From Streptosporangium sp. NBC_01495 (GTDB taxonomy: Bacteria > Actinomycetota > Actinomycetes > Streptosporangiales > Streptosporangiaceae), in assembly GCF_036250735.1 (NCBI RefSeq), contig NZ_CP109430.1:10478001-10542000 (forward strand): 64,000 nt of DNA, in the 5' to 3' direction. The position numbers and the translations under genes are program-made. Below, one piece after another: positions 1-8,488 of this stretch. How positions within the stretch are numbered: the stretch's first letter is position 1; every line of letters begins with the position of its first letter. The notes beneath the pieces were generated by a model that worked only from the letters and a program-made list of their open reading frames with translations, made no database searches and was not told where the DNA came from.

Positions 1-715
1 CGCCTCCGACCGCGAGGCCGCCGAACAGTTCATCCGGATAGTGCCCGGCATCAGGGAAATGGCCCGGGACAACCGGGCGTTCCTGTCGCGGGCCGTCGAG
101 CTCCTCGCGCGTCAGGGCGTGCGGCAGTTCCTCGACATCGGGTCGGGGTTGCCGACGCGGGACAACGTGCACCAGGTCGCCCAGCGCGTCGCGCCGGAGA
201 GCCGGGTCGTCTACGTCGACAACGATCCCATCGTCCTGGTGCACGGCCGCGCGCTCCTGGAGGACAACGCCTTCACCTCGGTCGTCCAGGCCGACATGCG
301 GGAACCCGAGAAGCTCCTGACACACCCGCAGGTCGAGAGCGCCATCGACTTCACCCGGCCCGTCGCCGTGTTGATGGTCTCGATGCTGCACTTCATCCCC
401 GACGACGCCCTGGTCGCCCGCATCATGTCCGAGATCCGCCAACGGCTCGTCCCGGGCGGCCACCTGGTCATCACGCACGCCTTCGAGGCCGAGGTCAGCG
501 CGGAGGTGCGCGAGGCCGGGCAGAAGGTCTACCGTTCGACCAGCGCGGGGGCGCTCACCTCGCGGGGCCCGGAACAGCTGGCCGAACTGCTGAGCGGAAT
601 GGATCTGCTGGAACCGGGTGTCGTCCCGGTGGAGGCGTGGCGGCCCGAATACGACGAGGACGTCACGGTCGACTTCACCAAGCCCGGCATCCTCGGCGTC
701 GTCGGGCGGCTCTGA
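1..715 (+). CDS. SAM-dependent methyltransferase, DUF574 family (5' partial)
   Basis: The reading frame is open from base 2 with no stop, so the true start lies before the window; the first visible in-frame ATG is at 41 but the preceding residues already match the family. The glycine-rich SAM motif appears as LDIGSGLPTRDNVH, followed by the acidic VYVDNDPIV motif that would bind the ribose of SAM, and an IRQRLVPGGHLVITH strand after the core. This is the actinobacterial DUF574/Methyltransf_19 family, whose substrates are mostly unknown. It is the 3' end of its transcription unit; repeats follow. No link to the downstream sugar operon is evident. Confidence 0.85.
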   Translation, partial: ASDREAAEQFIRIVPGIREMARDNRAFLSRAVELLARQGVRQFLDIGSGLPTRDNVHQVAQRVAPESRVVYVDNDPIVLVHGRALLEDNAFTSVVQADMREPEKLLTHPQVESAIDFTRPVAVLMVSMLHFIPDDALVARIMSEIRQRLVPGGHLVITHAFEAEVSAEVREAGQKVYRSTSAGALTSRGPEQLAELLSGMDLLEPGVVPVEAWRPEYDEDVTVDFTKPGILGVVGRL

Positions 716-1185
716 CCGTTCCGCTGGTTTCCCCCGGCTCCCGGCCCCGACCCCCGGATTCACGACCCCTGGCCCCGACCCCCGGATTCACGACCCCTGG
801 CCACGGCCCCCGGATTCACGGCCCCCGGATTCACGGACATAGGCCGGGTTTCGCCCACCTCGGTGGCGTCATGGCCGGGCGAAGTCGATCCGCGTCGATC
901 CGCCGTCGTGACCCCGCCACGGCCACGGCCTTTCTCACTTTCGCGCGCGGGGCACGCGTGAGGGGAGCGAAACCTCCGCGCGCCGTGCCCGCGCCTCCCG
1001 GTTCCGGCCGTGCCCCGCGATCCCGGCCGTGATCCCCGGTTCCGGCCGCGACGTCCGGTCCCGTTCGCGACTCCCGGCTCCCACCCGGCTCCCACCCGGC
1101 CTCCGGCCCCGGCCCTGGTCCCGGCACGTGTCCGGTGTTCCCGGTCGTGACAGCTTCGCGCAACAGGTGCTCGTCTTGTAACAGG
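716..1185. other. Gene-free gap after the methyltransferase
   Basis: I see no supportable gene. Several frames are open only because the DNA is extremely GC-rich and repetitive. The first part holds a short tandem array (listed separately); the rest is C-rich with stuttered motifs based on cccggttccggccg. No convincing intrinsic terminator with a T run was found. Confidence 0.6.
747..841. repeat. 28-bp tandem repeat (about 3 copies)
   Basis: The phrase CCCGGATTCACGACCCCTGG recurs with its CGGATTCACG core at 755, 783 and 811, a 28-bp period, then once more about 15 bases later. It lies immediately 3' of the methyltransferase stop codon, the position favoured by the other tandem arrays in this window. 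Confidence 0.8.
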
Positions 1186-1190
1186 ACGGC

Positions 1191-1275
1191 CATCAGTCGA
1201 CCTGATAGTGATCGATAGATCTCAAAAGATGTTCTATTGACACCAACTGTAACCTGATGTTCAAATGGCAACACT
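1191..1275 (+). promoter_or_regulatory. Probable promoter/operator of the sugar ABC operon
   Basis: This is a relatively AT-rich island in GC-rich DNA, just before the operon that carries its own DeoR regulator. TTGACA at 1237-1242 is a good -35 hexamer; the -10 (TCAAAT near 1261) is weak. The heptamer GATGTTC is repeated at 1229 and 1257, and CTCAAAAGATG lies at 1221, all candidates for DeoR half-sites. Which protein binds is inference. Confidence 0.5.
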
Positions 1276-1325
1276 CAAAGGCAAGGTAAGCCCCCCGCTT
1301 GCCATTTCTCATCAGGAGCGGCGCG

Positions 1326-2645
1326 ATGAAGTCCCAACCCCTCGCAGCTGGCGTCTCCGCACTACTTCTTGCCGTCGCCCTGACCGCCTGCTCCGGCGGA
1401 AGTTCCGAATCGGACAGCGCGACCGGTTCCGGCGATGCCCCCGTCACACTTACGTACTGGGCGAGCAACCAGGGCGCGAGCCTGGAGAACGACAAAGAGG
1501 TTCTGACGCCGGAGTTGGCCAAGTTCACCCAGCAGACCGGGATCAAGGTCAACCTGGAGGTCGTTCCGTGGAGCGACCTCACCAACAACACCCTCGCCGC
1601 GGCGGTGAGCGGGCAGGGGCCCGATGTCCTCAACATCGGGAACACCAACGCGACGACGTTCCAGTCGACCGGTGCCTTCCACCCCTTCGACGACGCCGCG
1701 CTGCAGAAGATCGGCGGTAAGGACCGCTTCGTCGAGAGCGCCTTCGCCACGGCGGGTCCGCCCGGCGCGGCCCCGACCTCGATCCCGCTGTACAGCCAGG
1801 TGTACGCGCTGTACTACAACAAGAAGACCTTCGCCGACGCCGGGTTGCAGCCCCCCACCACCTGGGAGGAGCTGGTCTCGACCGCCCAGAAGCTGACCGA
1901 CCCCGCGAAGAAGAAGTACGGCATCGTCATCCCCGGCGGCACCGTCAACGTGAGCATGCACTTCTCCTACATCTTCAGTGAGCAGTACGGCGGCTCGGCC
2001 TTCGACCAGGCGGGCAAGCCGTCCTTCACCTCCCCGGGGATGATCAACGGCGTCAAGCAGTACGTCGACCTGATCAGCAAGCACCACGTCGTGAACCCGA
2101 GCGCCGCGCAGTACACCGAAGCCGCGCAGGCCGCCGGAGACTTCGCCCGGGGCGACGCGGCCATGCTCATGACGCAGACCTCCGGGATCAACGTCCTGAA
2201 GCAGAACGGCATGGAGCCCGACCAGTACGGCATCGTGCCGATCCCGGCGCCCGCGAGCGGCACCAAGATCTCAAGCTTCGTCGCGGGGACCAACCTCTCC
2301 ATCTTCAAGAACACCAAGCACCTCGACGCCGCGCTGCAGTTCGTGAAGTTCATGACCAGCGACGAGGAGCAGCAGATCCTCAACAAGGCGTACACCACCC
2401 AGCCCGCGGTCAAGGGCGCGTCGGCCGCGTTCACCGAGGACCAGGAGAAGCTGGACGCCTTCACGAAGATCCTGGCCGAGCAGGCGAAGCCGTTGCCGCT
2501 CGTCCCGGGGATCCAGGCCTTCCAGGCCAACGTGGGTGGCGAGGTCGTCGGGCTCATCGCGAAGGCGGCGACCGGGGCCACCATCGGTGACGCCGACATC
2601 AAGGCCGCGCTGGAGCAGGCCCAGCAGAAGATGGGCGCCAGCTAG
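1326..2645 (+). CDS. ABC sugar transporter, extracellular solute-binding lipoprotein
   Basis: The 439-residue protein is a family 1 extracellular solute-binding protein that would capture a carbohydrate outside the membrane and hand it to the two permeases encoded next. It starts with a lipoprotein signal peptide: Lys2, a hydrophobic stretch, and the lipobox LTAC with Cys22 as lipidation site. I chose ATG 1326 because AGGAG lies eight bases upstream; an earlier in-frame ATG at 1299 lacks a ribosome site and would spoil the signal peptide. Typical landmarks include TYWASNQG near the mature N terminus and the YNKKTFADAGLQPPTTWEEL segment. The ligand cannot be read from sequence, but the following YihV/YihT-like genes suggest a sulfosugar or related ketose. 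Confidence 0.93.
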   Translation: MKSQPLAAGVSALLLAVALTACSGGSSESDSATGSGDAPVTLTYWASNQGASLENDKEVLTPELAKFTQQTGIKVNLEVVPWSDLTNNTLAAAVSGQGPDVLNIGNTNATTFQSTGAFHPFDDAALQKIGGKDRFVESAFATAGPPGAAPTSIPLYSQVYALYYNKKTFADAGLQPPTTWEELVSTAQKLTDPAKKKYGIVIPGGTVNVSMHFSYIFSEQYGGSAFDQAGKPSFTSPGMINGVKQYVDLISKHHVVNPSAAQYTEAAQAAGDFARGDAAMLMTQTSGINVLKQNGMEPDQYGIVPIPAPASGTKISSFVAGTNLSIFKNTKHLDAALQFVKFMTSDEEQQILNKAYTTQPAVKGASAAFTEDQEKLDAFTKILAEQAKPLPLVPGIQAFQANVGGEVVGLIAKAATGATIGDADIKAALEQAQQKMGAS

Positions 2646-2692
2646 GTCCCGTCCGGCACAACCGGCATAACCGACAGAACCCACCGAACCAC

Positions 2693-2741
2693 GGGTTGAC
2701 ATCGTCCCACGTCAGCCCAGCACCCGGGACGATGTCAACCC
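2693..2741 (+). promoter_or_regulatory. Perfect 16-bp stem-loop between binding protein and permease genes
   Basis: Positions 2693-2708 (GGGTTGACATCGTCCC) are exactly complementary to 2726-2741, with a 17-base loop. The permease ribosome site (GAGGAG) begins at 2742, directly after the stem, and no T run follows. In ABC operons such a hairpin commonly protects the upstream binding-protein mRNA or partly stops transcription, giving more binding protein than permease. That role is inferred. Confidence 0.8.
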
Positions 2742-2753
2742 GAGGAGAACGAG

Positions 2754-3743
2754 ATGGCAGTGACGTTCCCCAGGAGGCCCGCACAGGGGCCACCGGGCGA
2801 GCAGGAGCCGGACGCCGACCAGCCGCAGCGCAGGAGAAGGTTCAACTGGACGCAGGCCGCGCCCTACCTGCTGATCCTCCCGGCTGTCGCGTTCGAACTG
2901 CTCGTCCACGTCATCCCGATGATCGTCGGGATCTTCATGAGCTTCCTCCAGCTCACCCAGCTCTACATCGCCAACTGGTCGGCGGCGCCGTTCACCGGCG
3001 CGGGCAACTACGGTGTCGCGCTGGACTTCTCCGGCCCGCTCGGGTGGCAGCTGCTGCGGTCCTTCGGGATCACCCTCGGCTTCACGGTGCTCGTCGTCGG
3101 CATCTCGTTCGTCTTCGGGATGTCGGCGTCGCTCGTGCTGCACCGCCTGGGACGCGGCCGCGGTTTCCTGCGCACCCTGTTCCTCATCCCGTACGCGCTG
3201 CCCGCCTACGCCGGCATCATCGTCTGGAAGTTCATCCTCCAGCGGGACAACGGGCTGCTCAACCAGTTGCTGGTCGACGGCCTGCACCTCGCCAGCGAAC
3301 GGCCGTTCTGGCTCATCGGCGGCAACGCGTTCGTCTCGGTCGTCGTGGTGTCGATCTGGCAGCAGTGGCCCTTCGCGTTCCTGATGTCGATGGCCGGCAT
3401 GCAGGTGATTCCCGAGGAGCTTTACCAGGCCGCCGCGATCGACGGCGCGAGCACCTGGCAGCAGGTCCGCCACATCACGCTGCGCATGATGCGCCCCATC
3501 AACGCCGTCCTGATACTGCTGCTGTTCCTGTGGACGTTCCGCGAGTTCAACACCCCGTACGTGCTGTTCGGGCCGACTCCGCCGGAATCCGCGGACCTGC
3601 TGACCGTGCACATCTATTCGAGCTCGTTCATCACCTGGAACTTCGGCCTGGGTTCGGCTATGTCGGTACTGCTGATGCTCTTCCTCGTCGTCGTCGCCAG
3701 TCTGTGGGCCCTGTGGAACAGGAGAGTGAACCGCGATGCGTGA
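2754..3743 (+). CDS. ABC sugar transporter permease, MalF/UgpA type
   Basis: The 329-residue inner-membrane protein has a basic cytoplasmic N-tail (RRRRFNWTQAAPYLL), about six hydrophobic segments, and the permease EAA loop seen as ELYQAAAIDGASTWQQV near residue 225, which docks on the ATPase. ATG 2754 follows GAGGAG at a normal distance. It overlaps the next permease by eight bases, so the two are translated together. No ABC ATPase is encoded in the window, which fits actinomycete carbohydrate systems that share one MsiK-type ATPase encoded elsewhere. Confidence 0.93.
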   Translation: MAVTFPRRPAQGPPGEQEPDADQPQRRRRFNWTQAAPYLLILPAVAFELLVHVIPMIVGIFMSFLQLTQLYIANWSAAPFTGAGNYGVALDFSGPLGWQLLRSFGITLGFTVLVVGISFVFGMSASLVLHRLGRGRGFLRTLFLIPYALPAYAGIIVWKFILQRDNGLLNQLLVDGLHLASERPFWLIGGNAFVSVVVVSIWQQWPFAFLMSMAGMQVIPEELYQAAAIDGASTWQQVRHITLRMMRPINAVLILLLFLWTFREFNTPYVLFGPTPPESADLLTVHIYSSSFITWNFGLGSAMSVLLMLFLVVVASLWALWNRRVNRDA

Positions 3744-4578
3744 GCAACTGTCGTTCCGCGTTTTCCGCTGGGTGGTGCTGGTCCCCCTCGCCGTGTTCAC
3801 GGCCGTCCCGCTCTATGTGATGATCACCTCGTCACTCAAACCGCTGCGGGACGTGCAGGGTGATTTCCAGTGGTGGCCGACGAACCTGACGTTCGAGCCC
3901 TTCATCGACATGTGGTCGACCGTTCCGCTGGCCGACTACTTCGTGAACAGCCTGCTGGTCACCAGCATCGCGACACTGTTCAGCGTCGTCATCGCGATCT
4001 TCGCGTCGTACGCCATCTCGCGCTACCGGTTCCGCGGCAAGGGCGCCTTCTCCGGGGTCGTCCTGTCGACGCAGATGTTTCCCGGCGTGCTCTTCCTGCT
4101 GCCGTTGTTCATCATTTTCGTCAACATCGACAGAAGCCTCGGGCTCCCGTTTCTCTACCAGACCAGGATCGGGCTGATCGTCACCTACCTGACGTTCACC
4201 CTGCCATTCTCCATCTGGATGCTGGCCAGCTATATGGACGGTATACCGCGCGCCCTCGACGAGGCCGCGAAGGTGGACGGCACCACGGCGCTCGGCGCGC
4301 TTTTCCGGGTCATCCTGCCCGCCGCGCGGCCCGGCATCATCGCGGTCGCCGTCTATTCCTTCATGACCGGCTGGGGGGAAATCCTTTTCGCCTCGCAGCT
4401 GACCAACAGCGCCACCCGTACCCTCTCGGTCGGCATGCAGAGCTACGCCACCGAAACGAATGTCTACTGGAACCAGGTCATGGCCGCGGCCCTCGTCGTG
4501 AGCGTGCCGATCGTCGCCGGATTCCTGATTCTGCAGCGATATCTCGTCACCGGCCTCACAGCCGGAGCGGTAAAGTAG
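3736..4578 (+). CDS. ABC sugar transporter permease, MalG/UgpE type
   Basis: The 280-residue partner permease starts at ATG 3736 inside the end of the previous gene. It has six predicted membrane segments and an EAA loop, ALDEAAKVDGTTALGALF, near residue 175. Together with the preceding permease and the lipoprotein it forms a CUT1-type carbohydrate importer. The next gene, the kinase, follows after 11 bases, so import and first phosphorylation are probably co-transcribed. Confidence 0.93.
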   Translation: MREQLSFRVFRWVVLVPLAVFTAVPLYVMITSSLKPLRDVQGDFQWWPTNLTFEPFIDMWSTVPLADYFVNSLLVTSIATLFSVVIAIFASYAISRYRFRGKGAFSGVVLSTQMFPGVLFLLPLFIIFVNIDRSLGLPFLYQTRIGLIVTYLTFTLPFSIWMLASYMDGIPRALDEAAKVDGTTALGALFRVILPAARPGIIAVAVYSFMTGWGEILFASQLTNSATRTLSVGMQSYATETNVYWNQVMAAALVVSVPIVAGFLILQRYLVTGLTAGAVK

Positions 4579-4589
4579 GGGCGCGGGAA

Positions 4590-5495
4590 ATGGCATTGGA
4601 TGTCATCTGCGTCGGAGTTGTCACCATCGACACGATCGCCATGGTCGAGCGCATGCCCGCCGAAGACGACCGCGTGCTCGGCGAGCCCTTCGTGGTCGCC
4701 GGGGGCGGTCCCGCCGCGACCGCGGCGGTCACCCTCGCCCGGCTGGGCGCCTCGGTCGGCTTCTGCGGCGTGGTCGGCGACGACGCCGCCGGAGAGCTCA
4801 GCCGGCGGCTCCTGGACGAGGAGGGGGTCGACACCCGCTGGCTGCGGACGCGCCCCGGCGTACGGACGCCGCAGAGCATGATCGTGGTGTCCCGCGCGTC
4901 CGGTTCCCGGTCCATCGTCACGTCGCCCTCGGTGCCCCCCGACCCCGGTTCCGTACCGGTACGCGCCTCCCGGTGGCTGCACGTCGACCAGACCGGATAT
5001 CGCAGCGCGCGGACCGCGCTGCGGGGCGAGACGGACGTGGCCTCGCTGAGTATCGACGGCGGCAATCCGATCCCCGGGCTCGACCTCGAAGACGTCGCAC
5101 TGTACGCGCCGACCGTCGGCTCGTTGCGTGACGCCTTCCCGGCCGAGGACGTGCCCGGGAGCCTGCGGGCCGCCGCCGCGGCGGGTGCCCGCCAGGTGGT
5201 GGCGACCGCGGGTGGCGAGGGATGCCAGGTGCTCGTGGACGGCCGGGCCGTGCACGTTCCGCCGGTGACCGTCGACCCGCTGTCCACCATGGGAGCGGGC
5301 GACGTCTTCCACGGCGCCCTGCTGGCAGGGCTGGTCGAGGGCATGTCCCCGGTGGAGGCGGCCTGGCGGGCCAACGTGGTGGCGGCGCTTTCATGTCGTT
5401 CCCTCGACGGCAGAAGCGGCATCCCCGACGCCGCCGAGACCGGAAAATACCTATCCGCGATGCGACCCGCATCGCGGATTGATGAATACAGGTGA
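4590..5495 (+). CDS. PfkB-family sugar kinase, sulfofructose-kinase-like (YihV type)
   Basis: The 301-residue ribokinase-fold enzyme carries both PfkB signatures: GGGPAATAAVTLARLGA near residue 33 and the anion-hole/catalytic MGAGDVFHGALLAGL near residue 233, where the Asp is the catalytic base. From memory the N-terminal GGGPAATAAV...LGA block and the C-terminal GDVFHGAL and SGIPD elements match E. coli YihV better than generic fructokinases. It is followed directly by a YihT-like aldolase. I infer phosphorylation of 6-deoxy-6-sulfofructose or a related ketose; other ketoses cannot be excluded. ATG 4590 is used; the ribosome site (gcgggaa) is weak. Confidence 0.88.
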   Translation: MALDVICVGVVTIDTIAMVERMPAEDDRVLGEPFVVAGGGPAATAAVTLARLGASVGFCGVVGDDAAGELSRRLLDEEGVDTRWLRTRPGVRTPQSMIVVSRASGSRSIVTSPSVPPDPGSVPVRASRWLHVDQTGYRSARTALRGETDVASLSIDGGNPIPGLDLEDVALYAPTVGSLRDAFPAEDVPGSLRAAAAAGARQVVATAGGEGCQVLVDGRAVHVPPVTVDPLSTMGAGDVFHGALLAGLVEGMSPVEAAWRANVVAALSCRSLDGRSGIPDAAETGKYLSAMRPASRIDEYR

Positions 5496-5505
5496 ACGGA
5501 GAGAG

Positions 5506-6465
5506 ATGTCTGGGAACCGTGTGGCCCCGGATGATCAAGCGATAGACGAGCTGGTGGCGCCGCTGAAATCGGCCGAGGGCGGTTTCGCCATGCTCGCGCT
5601 GGACCAACGGGAGTCACTGCGCCAGATGTTCCCGCTCGTGGACGGCGACGAGGTCGGTGACGACTCGCTGCGCCGTTTCAAAGACATGGCGACACGGGTG
5701 CTGTCACCACTGGTCTCCGCGGTCCTGCTCGACCGCCCCTACGCGGTCACCGACGCCCGGCCCGGCAGCCTCGCCCCTTCGACGAGCCTGATCCTCGCCG
5801 CGGACGTCCTGGACCAGCCACGGGGACAGGGGGTGATCACCACGACCCTCGACCCCGCCGTCACCCCCGAGTTCATCGGGCGGGTCGGAGCCACCGCGGT
5901 GAAACTCCTGGTCATCTGGCGGCCGGACGAGGGCCTGGAGGAGAGGACACGGCTGGTCCTGTCATTCCTGGACGTCGCCCGCGCCGCCGGGGTGCCCAGC
6001 CTGGTGGAGGCCATCGTGCGGCCCGCGACCGGCGGGGAGTGGGACGGCCCCGACGCCCGCCACGAGGCCATCCTCCAGGCGGCGCGCGAGGTCTCGACCC
6101 TCGGCGGGACGATCTACAAGGCGGAGATGCCCGGCTACCTGCCCGGGGACGTCTCGCGCGTCAGGGAGCACGCCGAACGCATGTCTGACATCGTCCCCGT
6201 CCCCTGGGTGGTGCTGTCCAACGGCGTAAACCAGCCCGACTTCGCGCCGGGCGTCCGGGAGGCGTGCCTCGGCGGCGCCGAGGGCTTCCTCGCCGGACGC
6301 GCCATCTGGGGGGACACCGTCGCCGACCCCGACACGCTCGGCGCGTTGTCCCGGCGGTCGGTGGACAGGCTGCGCGCGCTGACCACCATCGTGGCCGAGG
6401 CCTCGCGGTCGAGGGGGCCGCGGGCTTCGGAGCCGGATGTGGAAGCGGAGGGGGTACGGAGATGA
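5506..6465 (+). CDS. Class I aldolase, sulfofructose-1-phosphate-aldolase-like (YihT/LacD type)
   Basis: The 319-residue TIM-barrel enzyme opens with GGFAMLALDQRESLRQMF, nearly the same as the GGFAMLAVDQREAMRLMF segment I recall for E. coli YihT. The Schiff-base lysine is predicted at Lys205 in TIYKAEMPGY. The late GFLAGRAIW strand keeps the arginine used for anion binding in that family. YihT splits sulfofructose-1-phosphate into dihydroxyacetone phosphate and sulfolactaldehyde; the upstream kinase and downstream aldehyde dehydrogenase fit that route. LacD-type tagatose-bisphosphate aldolase is the main alternative. ATG 5506 follows a purine-rich ribosome site. The stop overlaps the DeoR start (ATGA). 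Confidence 0.85.
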   Translation: MSGNRVAPDDQAIDELVAPLKSAEGGFAMLALDQRESLRQMFPLVDGDEVGDDSLRRFKDMATRVLSPLVSAVLLDRPYAVTDARPGSLAPSTSLILAADVLDQPRGQGVITTTLDPAVTPEFIGRVGATAVKLLVIWRPDEGLEERTRLVLSFLDVARAAGVPSLVEAIVRPATGGEWDGPDARHEAILQAAREVSTLGGTIYKAEMPGYLPGDVSRVREHAERMSDIVPVPWVVLSNGVNQPDFAPGVREACLGGAEGFLAGRAIWGDTVADPDTLGALSRRSVDRLRALTTIVAEASRSRGPRASEPDVEAEGVRR

Positions 6466-7292
6466 CCGAGGAGAACTTCAGGTACACCTCGGCACCGGAA
6501 CGCCGCGAGCGGCTGGTGCAGTTCATCTCGGAGCAGGGATACTGCACGATCACGGAGCTGTCGAACGCCTTCGCCGTCTCCGAGATGACGATCCGGCGCG
6601 ACGTGCTGCGGCTGGCCGAGCAGGGCAAGGTACGGGCCTTCCGCGGCGGTGTCGGCTCGCTGTCCAAGCAGGAGATGGAGGGCAGCGACTACCGCCTGCG
6701 GGACATGAAGATGGCCGACGCCAAGCGGGCCATCGCCCTCAAGGCGATCGACATGGTGGGCATCGGCTCGGTGGTGGCCATCGACGCCGGGACGACGGGC
6801 CACCAGGTGGCCGAACTGCTGCCACCGGACCGCAACGTGACGGTCGTCACGCACTCCTTCCCCGTGGTGTCCAGCCTGATCGGCCGTACCGGCACAGAGG
6901 TGATGTGCCTGGGCGGCCTGCTGCACCCGGAGTCGCTGTCCTTCGACGGACCGGCCGCCCTCGCGGCCATCTCCAACCTCAGGGTGGAGACGTTCTTCCT
7001 CGCCGCGAGCGGCATCGGGGAGCGGGGCGCCTTCTGCGGCAACGGTTTCGACGCCATCACCAAGCGCGCGCTGATCGAGGTCGCGGAGCGGGTGGTGCTG
7101 CTCGCGGACTCCTCCAAGTTCTACGCCTCGGCGATGGTGAAGATCTGTGACTGGGAGGTCATCGACCGGATCATCATCGACGACGGCATCTCCGAGAACC
7201 AGAGGCACGTGCTCGAACAGCAGGACGTGGACGTGGTGACGGTGACGGCCACCCCGCAGGACCTCGGCTCCGCCGCGGACGCCGCCTCGTGA
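6462..7292 (+). CDS. DeoR-family transcriptional repressor
   Basis: The 276-residue protein has an N-terminal DeoR helix-turn-helix (ITELSNAFAVSEMTIRRDV, residues about 30-48) and a C-terminal sugar-phosphate sensor domain with the GTTGHQVAELL phosphate loop and VVTHSFPV strand. ATG 6462 overlaps the aldolase stop codon, so it is translationally coupled to the operon it probably controls. In E. coli the equivalent sulfoglycolysis repressor (YihW/CsqR) is also DeoR-type, which supports the pathway reading. A phosphorylated intermediate is the likely inducer, and the AT-rich island before 1326 the likely target. Confidence 0.92.
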   Translation: MTEENFRYTSAPERRERLVQFISEQGYCTITELSNAFAVSEMTIRRDVLRLAEQGKVRAFRGGVGSLSKQEMEGSDYRLRDMKMADAKRAIALKAIDMVGIGSVVAIDAGTTGHQVAELLPPDRNVTVVTHSFPVVSSLIGRTGTEVMCLGGLLHPESLSFDGPAALAAISNLRVETFFLAASGIGERGAFCGNGFDAITKRALIEVAERVVLLADSSKFYASAMVKICDWEVIDRIIIDDGISENQRHVLEQQDVDVVTVTATPQDLGSAADAAS

Positions 7293-7416
7293 GCGGTGTG
7301 GGTGGTATGAGTGTTGTGAGCCGTCACCGCGTCGCGGTCATCGCGGGCGCCGCCTCGTGAGCGGCGTGAGCGGTGTGGGCCGGGTGAACCGTCATCGCGT
7401 CGCGGTCATCGCGGGC
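7281..7416. repeat. 68-bp tandem duplication across a gene junction
   Basis: Bases 7281-7348 and 7349-7416 are near-identical copies. Each holds the last codons and stop of the DeoR gene (GCCGCCTCGTGAGCGG) plus the first codons of the dehydrogenase (CCGTCAYCGCGTCGCGGTC). The first copy therefore encodes an abortive dehydrogenase start that ends after about a dozen codons; only the second copy leads into the full gene. Sixty-eight is not a multiple of three. Confidence 0.9.
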
Positions 7417-8484
7417 GACGGCATCGGCCAGGAGGTGATGCCGGCCGCCATCGACTGCCTCGACCTGGTGGCCGGTCTGTACGGGCTCGACCTCGACTGG
7501 CACCACCTGGGCTGGGGCTCCGACCACTACTGTGCCCACGGCCGGATGCTTCCGGTCGACGGGCTGGACGTCCTGGCCGAGCATGACGCCATCTTCCTGG
7601 GCGCGGTCGGAGTCCCGGACATCCCGGACGTGGAGACCCTGTGGGGCCTGCTGATCCCGATCCGCCGCCGCTTCGAGCAGTACGTCAACCTCCGGCCGGT
7701 GAAGACCCTGCCGGGTGTGCGCTCCCCCCTCGCCGGCTCCGGCCCGATCGACCTGGTCGTCGTCCGCGAGAACAACGAGGGCGAGTACTCGGAGATCGGC
7801 GGGCGGATGTACCGCGGCCTGCCCGAGGAGTTCGCGGTGCAGGAGTCGGTGTTCACCCGGCGCGGTGTGGATCGGGTGGCGCGGTACGCCGCGCGGCTCG
7901 CCGCGAGCCGGGGCGGGCGCCTCACCTCGGCCACCAAGAGCAACGGGATCGTGCACACGATGCCGTTCTGGGACGAGGTCGTCAGGGAGGCGCTCGCCGA
8001 CTTCCCCGAGGTCGAGCTGCGAAGCGAACTCATCGACGCGCTCGCCGCGAGCCTGGTGCTGCACCCCGGCCGGTACGACGTGATCGTGGCGTCCAACCTG
8101 TTCGGCGACATCCTCTCCGACCTGGCCGGTGCGATCACCGGATCCATCGGGGTCGCGCCCAGCGCCAACCTGAATCCCGAGGGCCGCCACCCGTCGATGT
8201 TCGAACCCGTCCACGGATCGGCACCCGACATCGCCGGGCAGGGCGTGGCCAATCCCGTCGGCCAGATCTGGAGCGGGGCGATGATGCTCGACGCCCTGGG
8301 ACATCCCGCCGCCGCCGCGCACCTGGTGGCGGCCTTCGAGGCCGCGCTGGCGGGGGGGACCCGCACCCGCGACCTGGGCGGGCAGGCCTCGACGGCCGCG
8401 TTCACCGAGGTGGTGCGCGGGCACATCGAGGACCTCGCGAGGACCGGGGAACACGCCGGCACCGCGGACCCGGACGGGAGCTAG
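7357..8484 (+). CDS. Isopropylmalate/tartrate/D-malate-type beta-decarboxylating dehydrogenase
   Basis: The 375-residue enzyme belongs to the NAD-dependent beta-hydroxyacid oxidative decarboxylase family: GDGIGQEVMPAA at the N terminus, VRENNEGEYSEIGGR (substrate region typical of tartrate/D-malate dehydrogenases), the SNLFGDILSDL metal/substrate loop and EPVHGSAPDIAG for NAD. The start is uncertain: GTG 7357 sits in the duplicated segment and GTG 7384 is equally plausible; neither has a clear ribosome site. Its place between the DeoR gene and the aldehyde dehydrogenase suggests it oxidises a hydroxyacid derived from the aldolase product, but the true substrate is unknown. Confidence 0.88.
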   Translation: MSGVSGVGRVNRHRVAVIAGDGIGQEVMPAAIDCLDLVAGLYGLDLDWHHLGWGSDHYCAHGRMLPVDGLDVLAEHDAIFLGAVGVPDIPDVETLWGLLIPIRRRFEQYVNLRPVKTLPGVRSPLAGSGPIDLVVVRENNEGEYSEIGGRMYRGLPEEFAVQESVFTRRGVDRVARYAARLAASRGGRLTSATKSNGIVHTMPFWDEVVREALADFPEVELRSELIDALAASLVLHPGRYDVIVASNLFGDILSDLAGAITGSIGVAPSANLNPEGRHPSMFEPVHGSAPDIAGQGVANPVGQIWSGAMMLDALGHPAAAAHLVAAFEAALAGGTRTRDLGGQASTAAFTEVVRGHIEDLARTGEHAGTADPDGS

Positions 8485-8488
8485 AACG

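Noticed and set aside
1217..1232. Another copy of the cluster palindrome (AGATCTCAAAAGATGT) before the sugar ABC operon
   Set aside because: It matches 12 of 16 bases but lacks the GCAT outer end and lies 26 kb from the cluster in an AT-rich promoter with its own DeoR control; likely chance.
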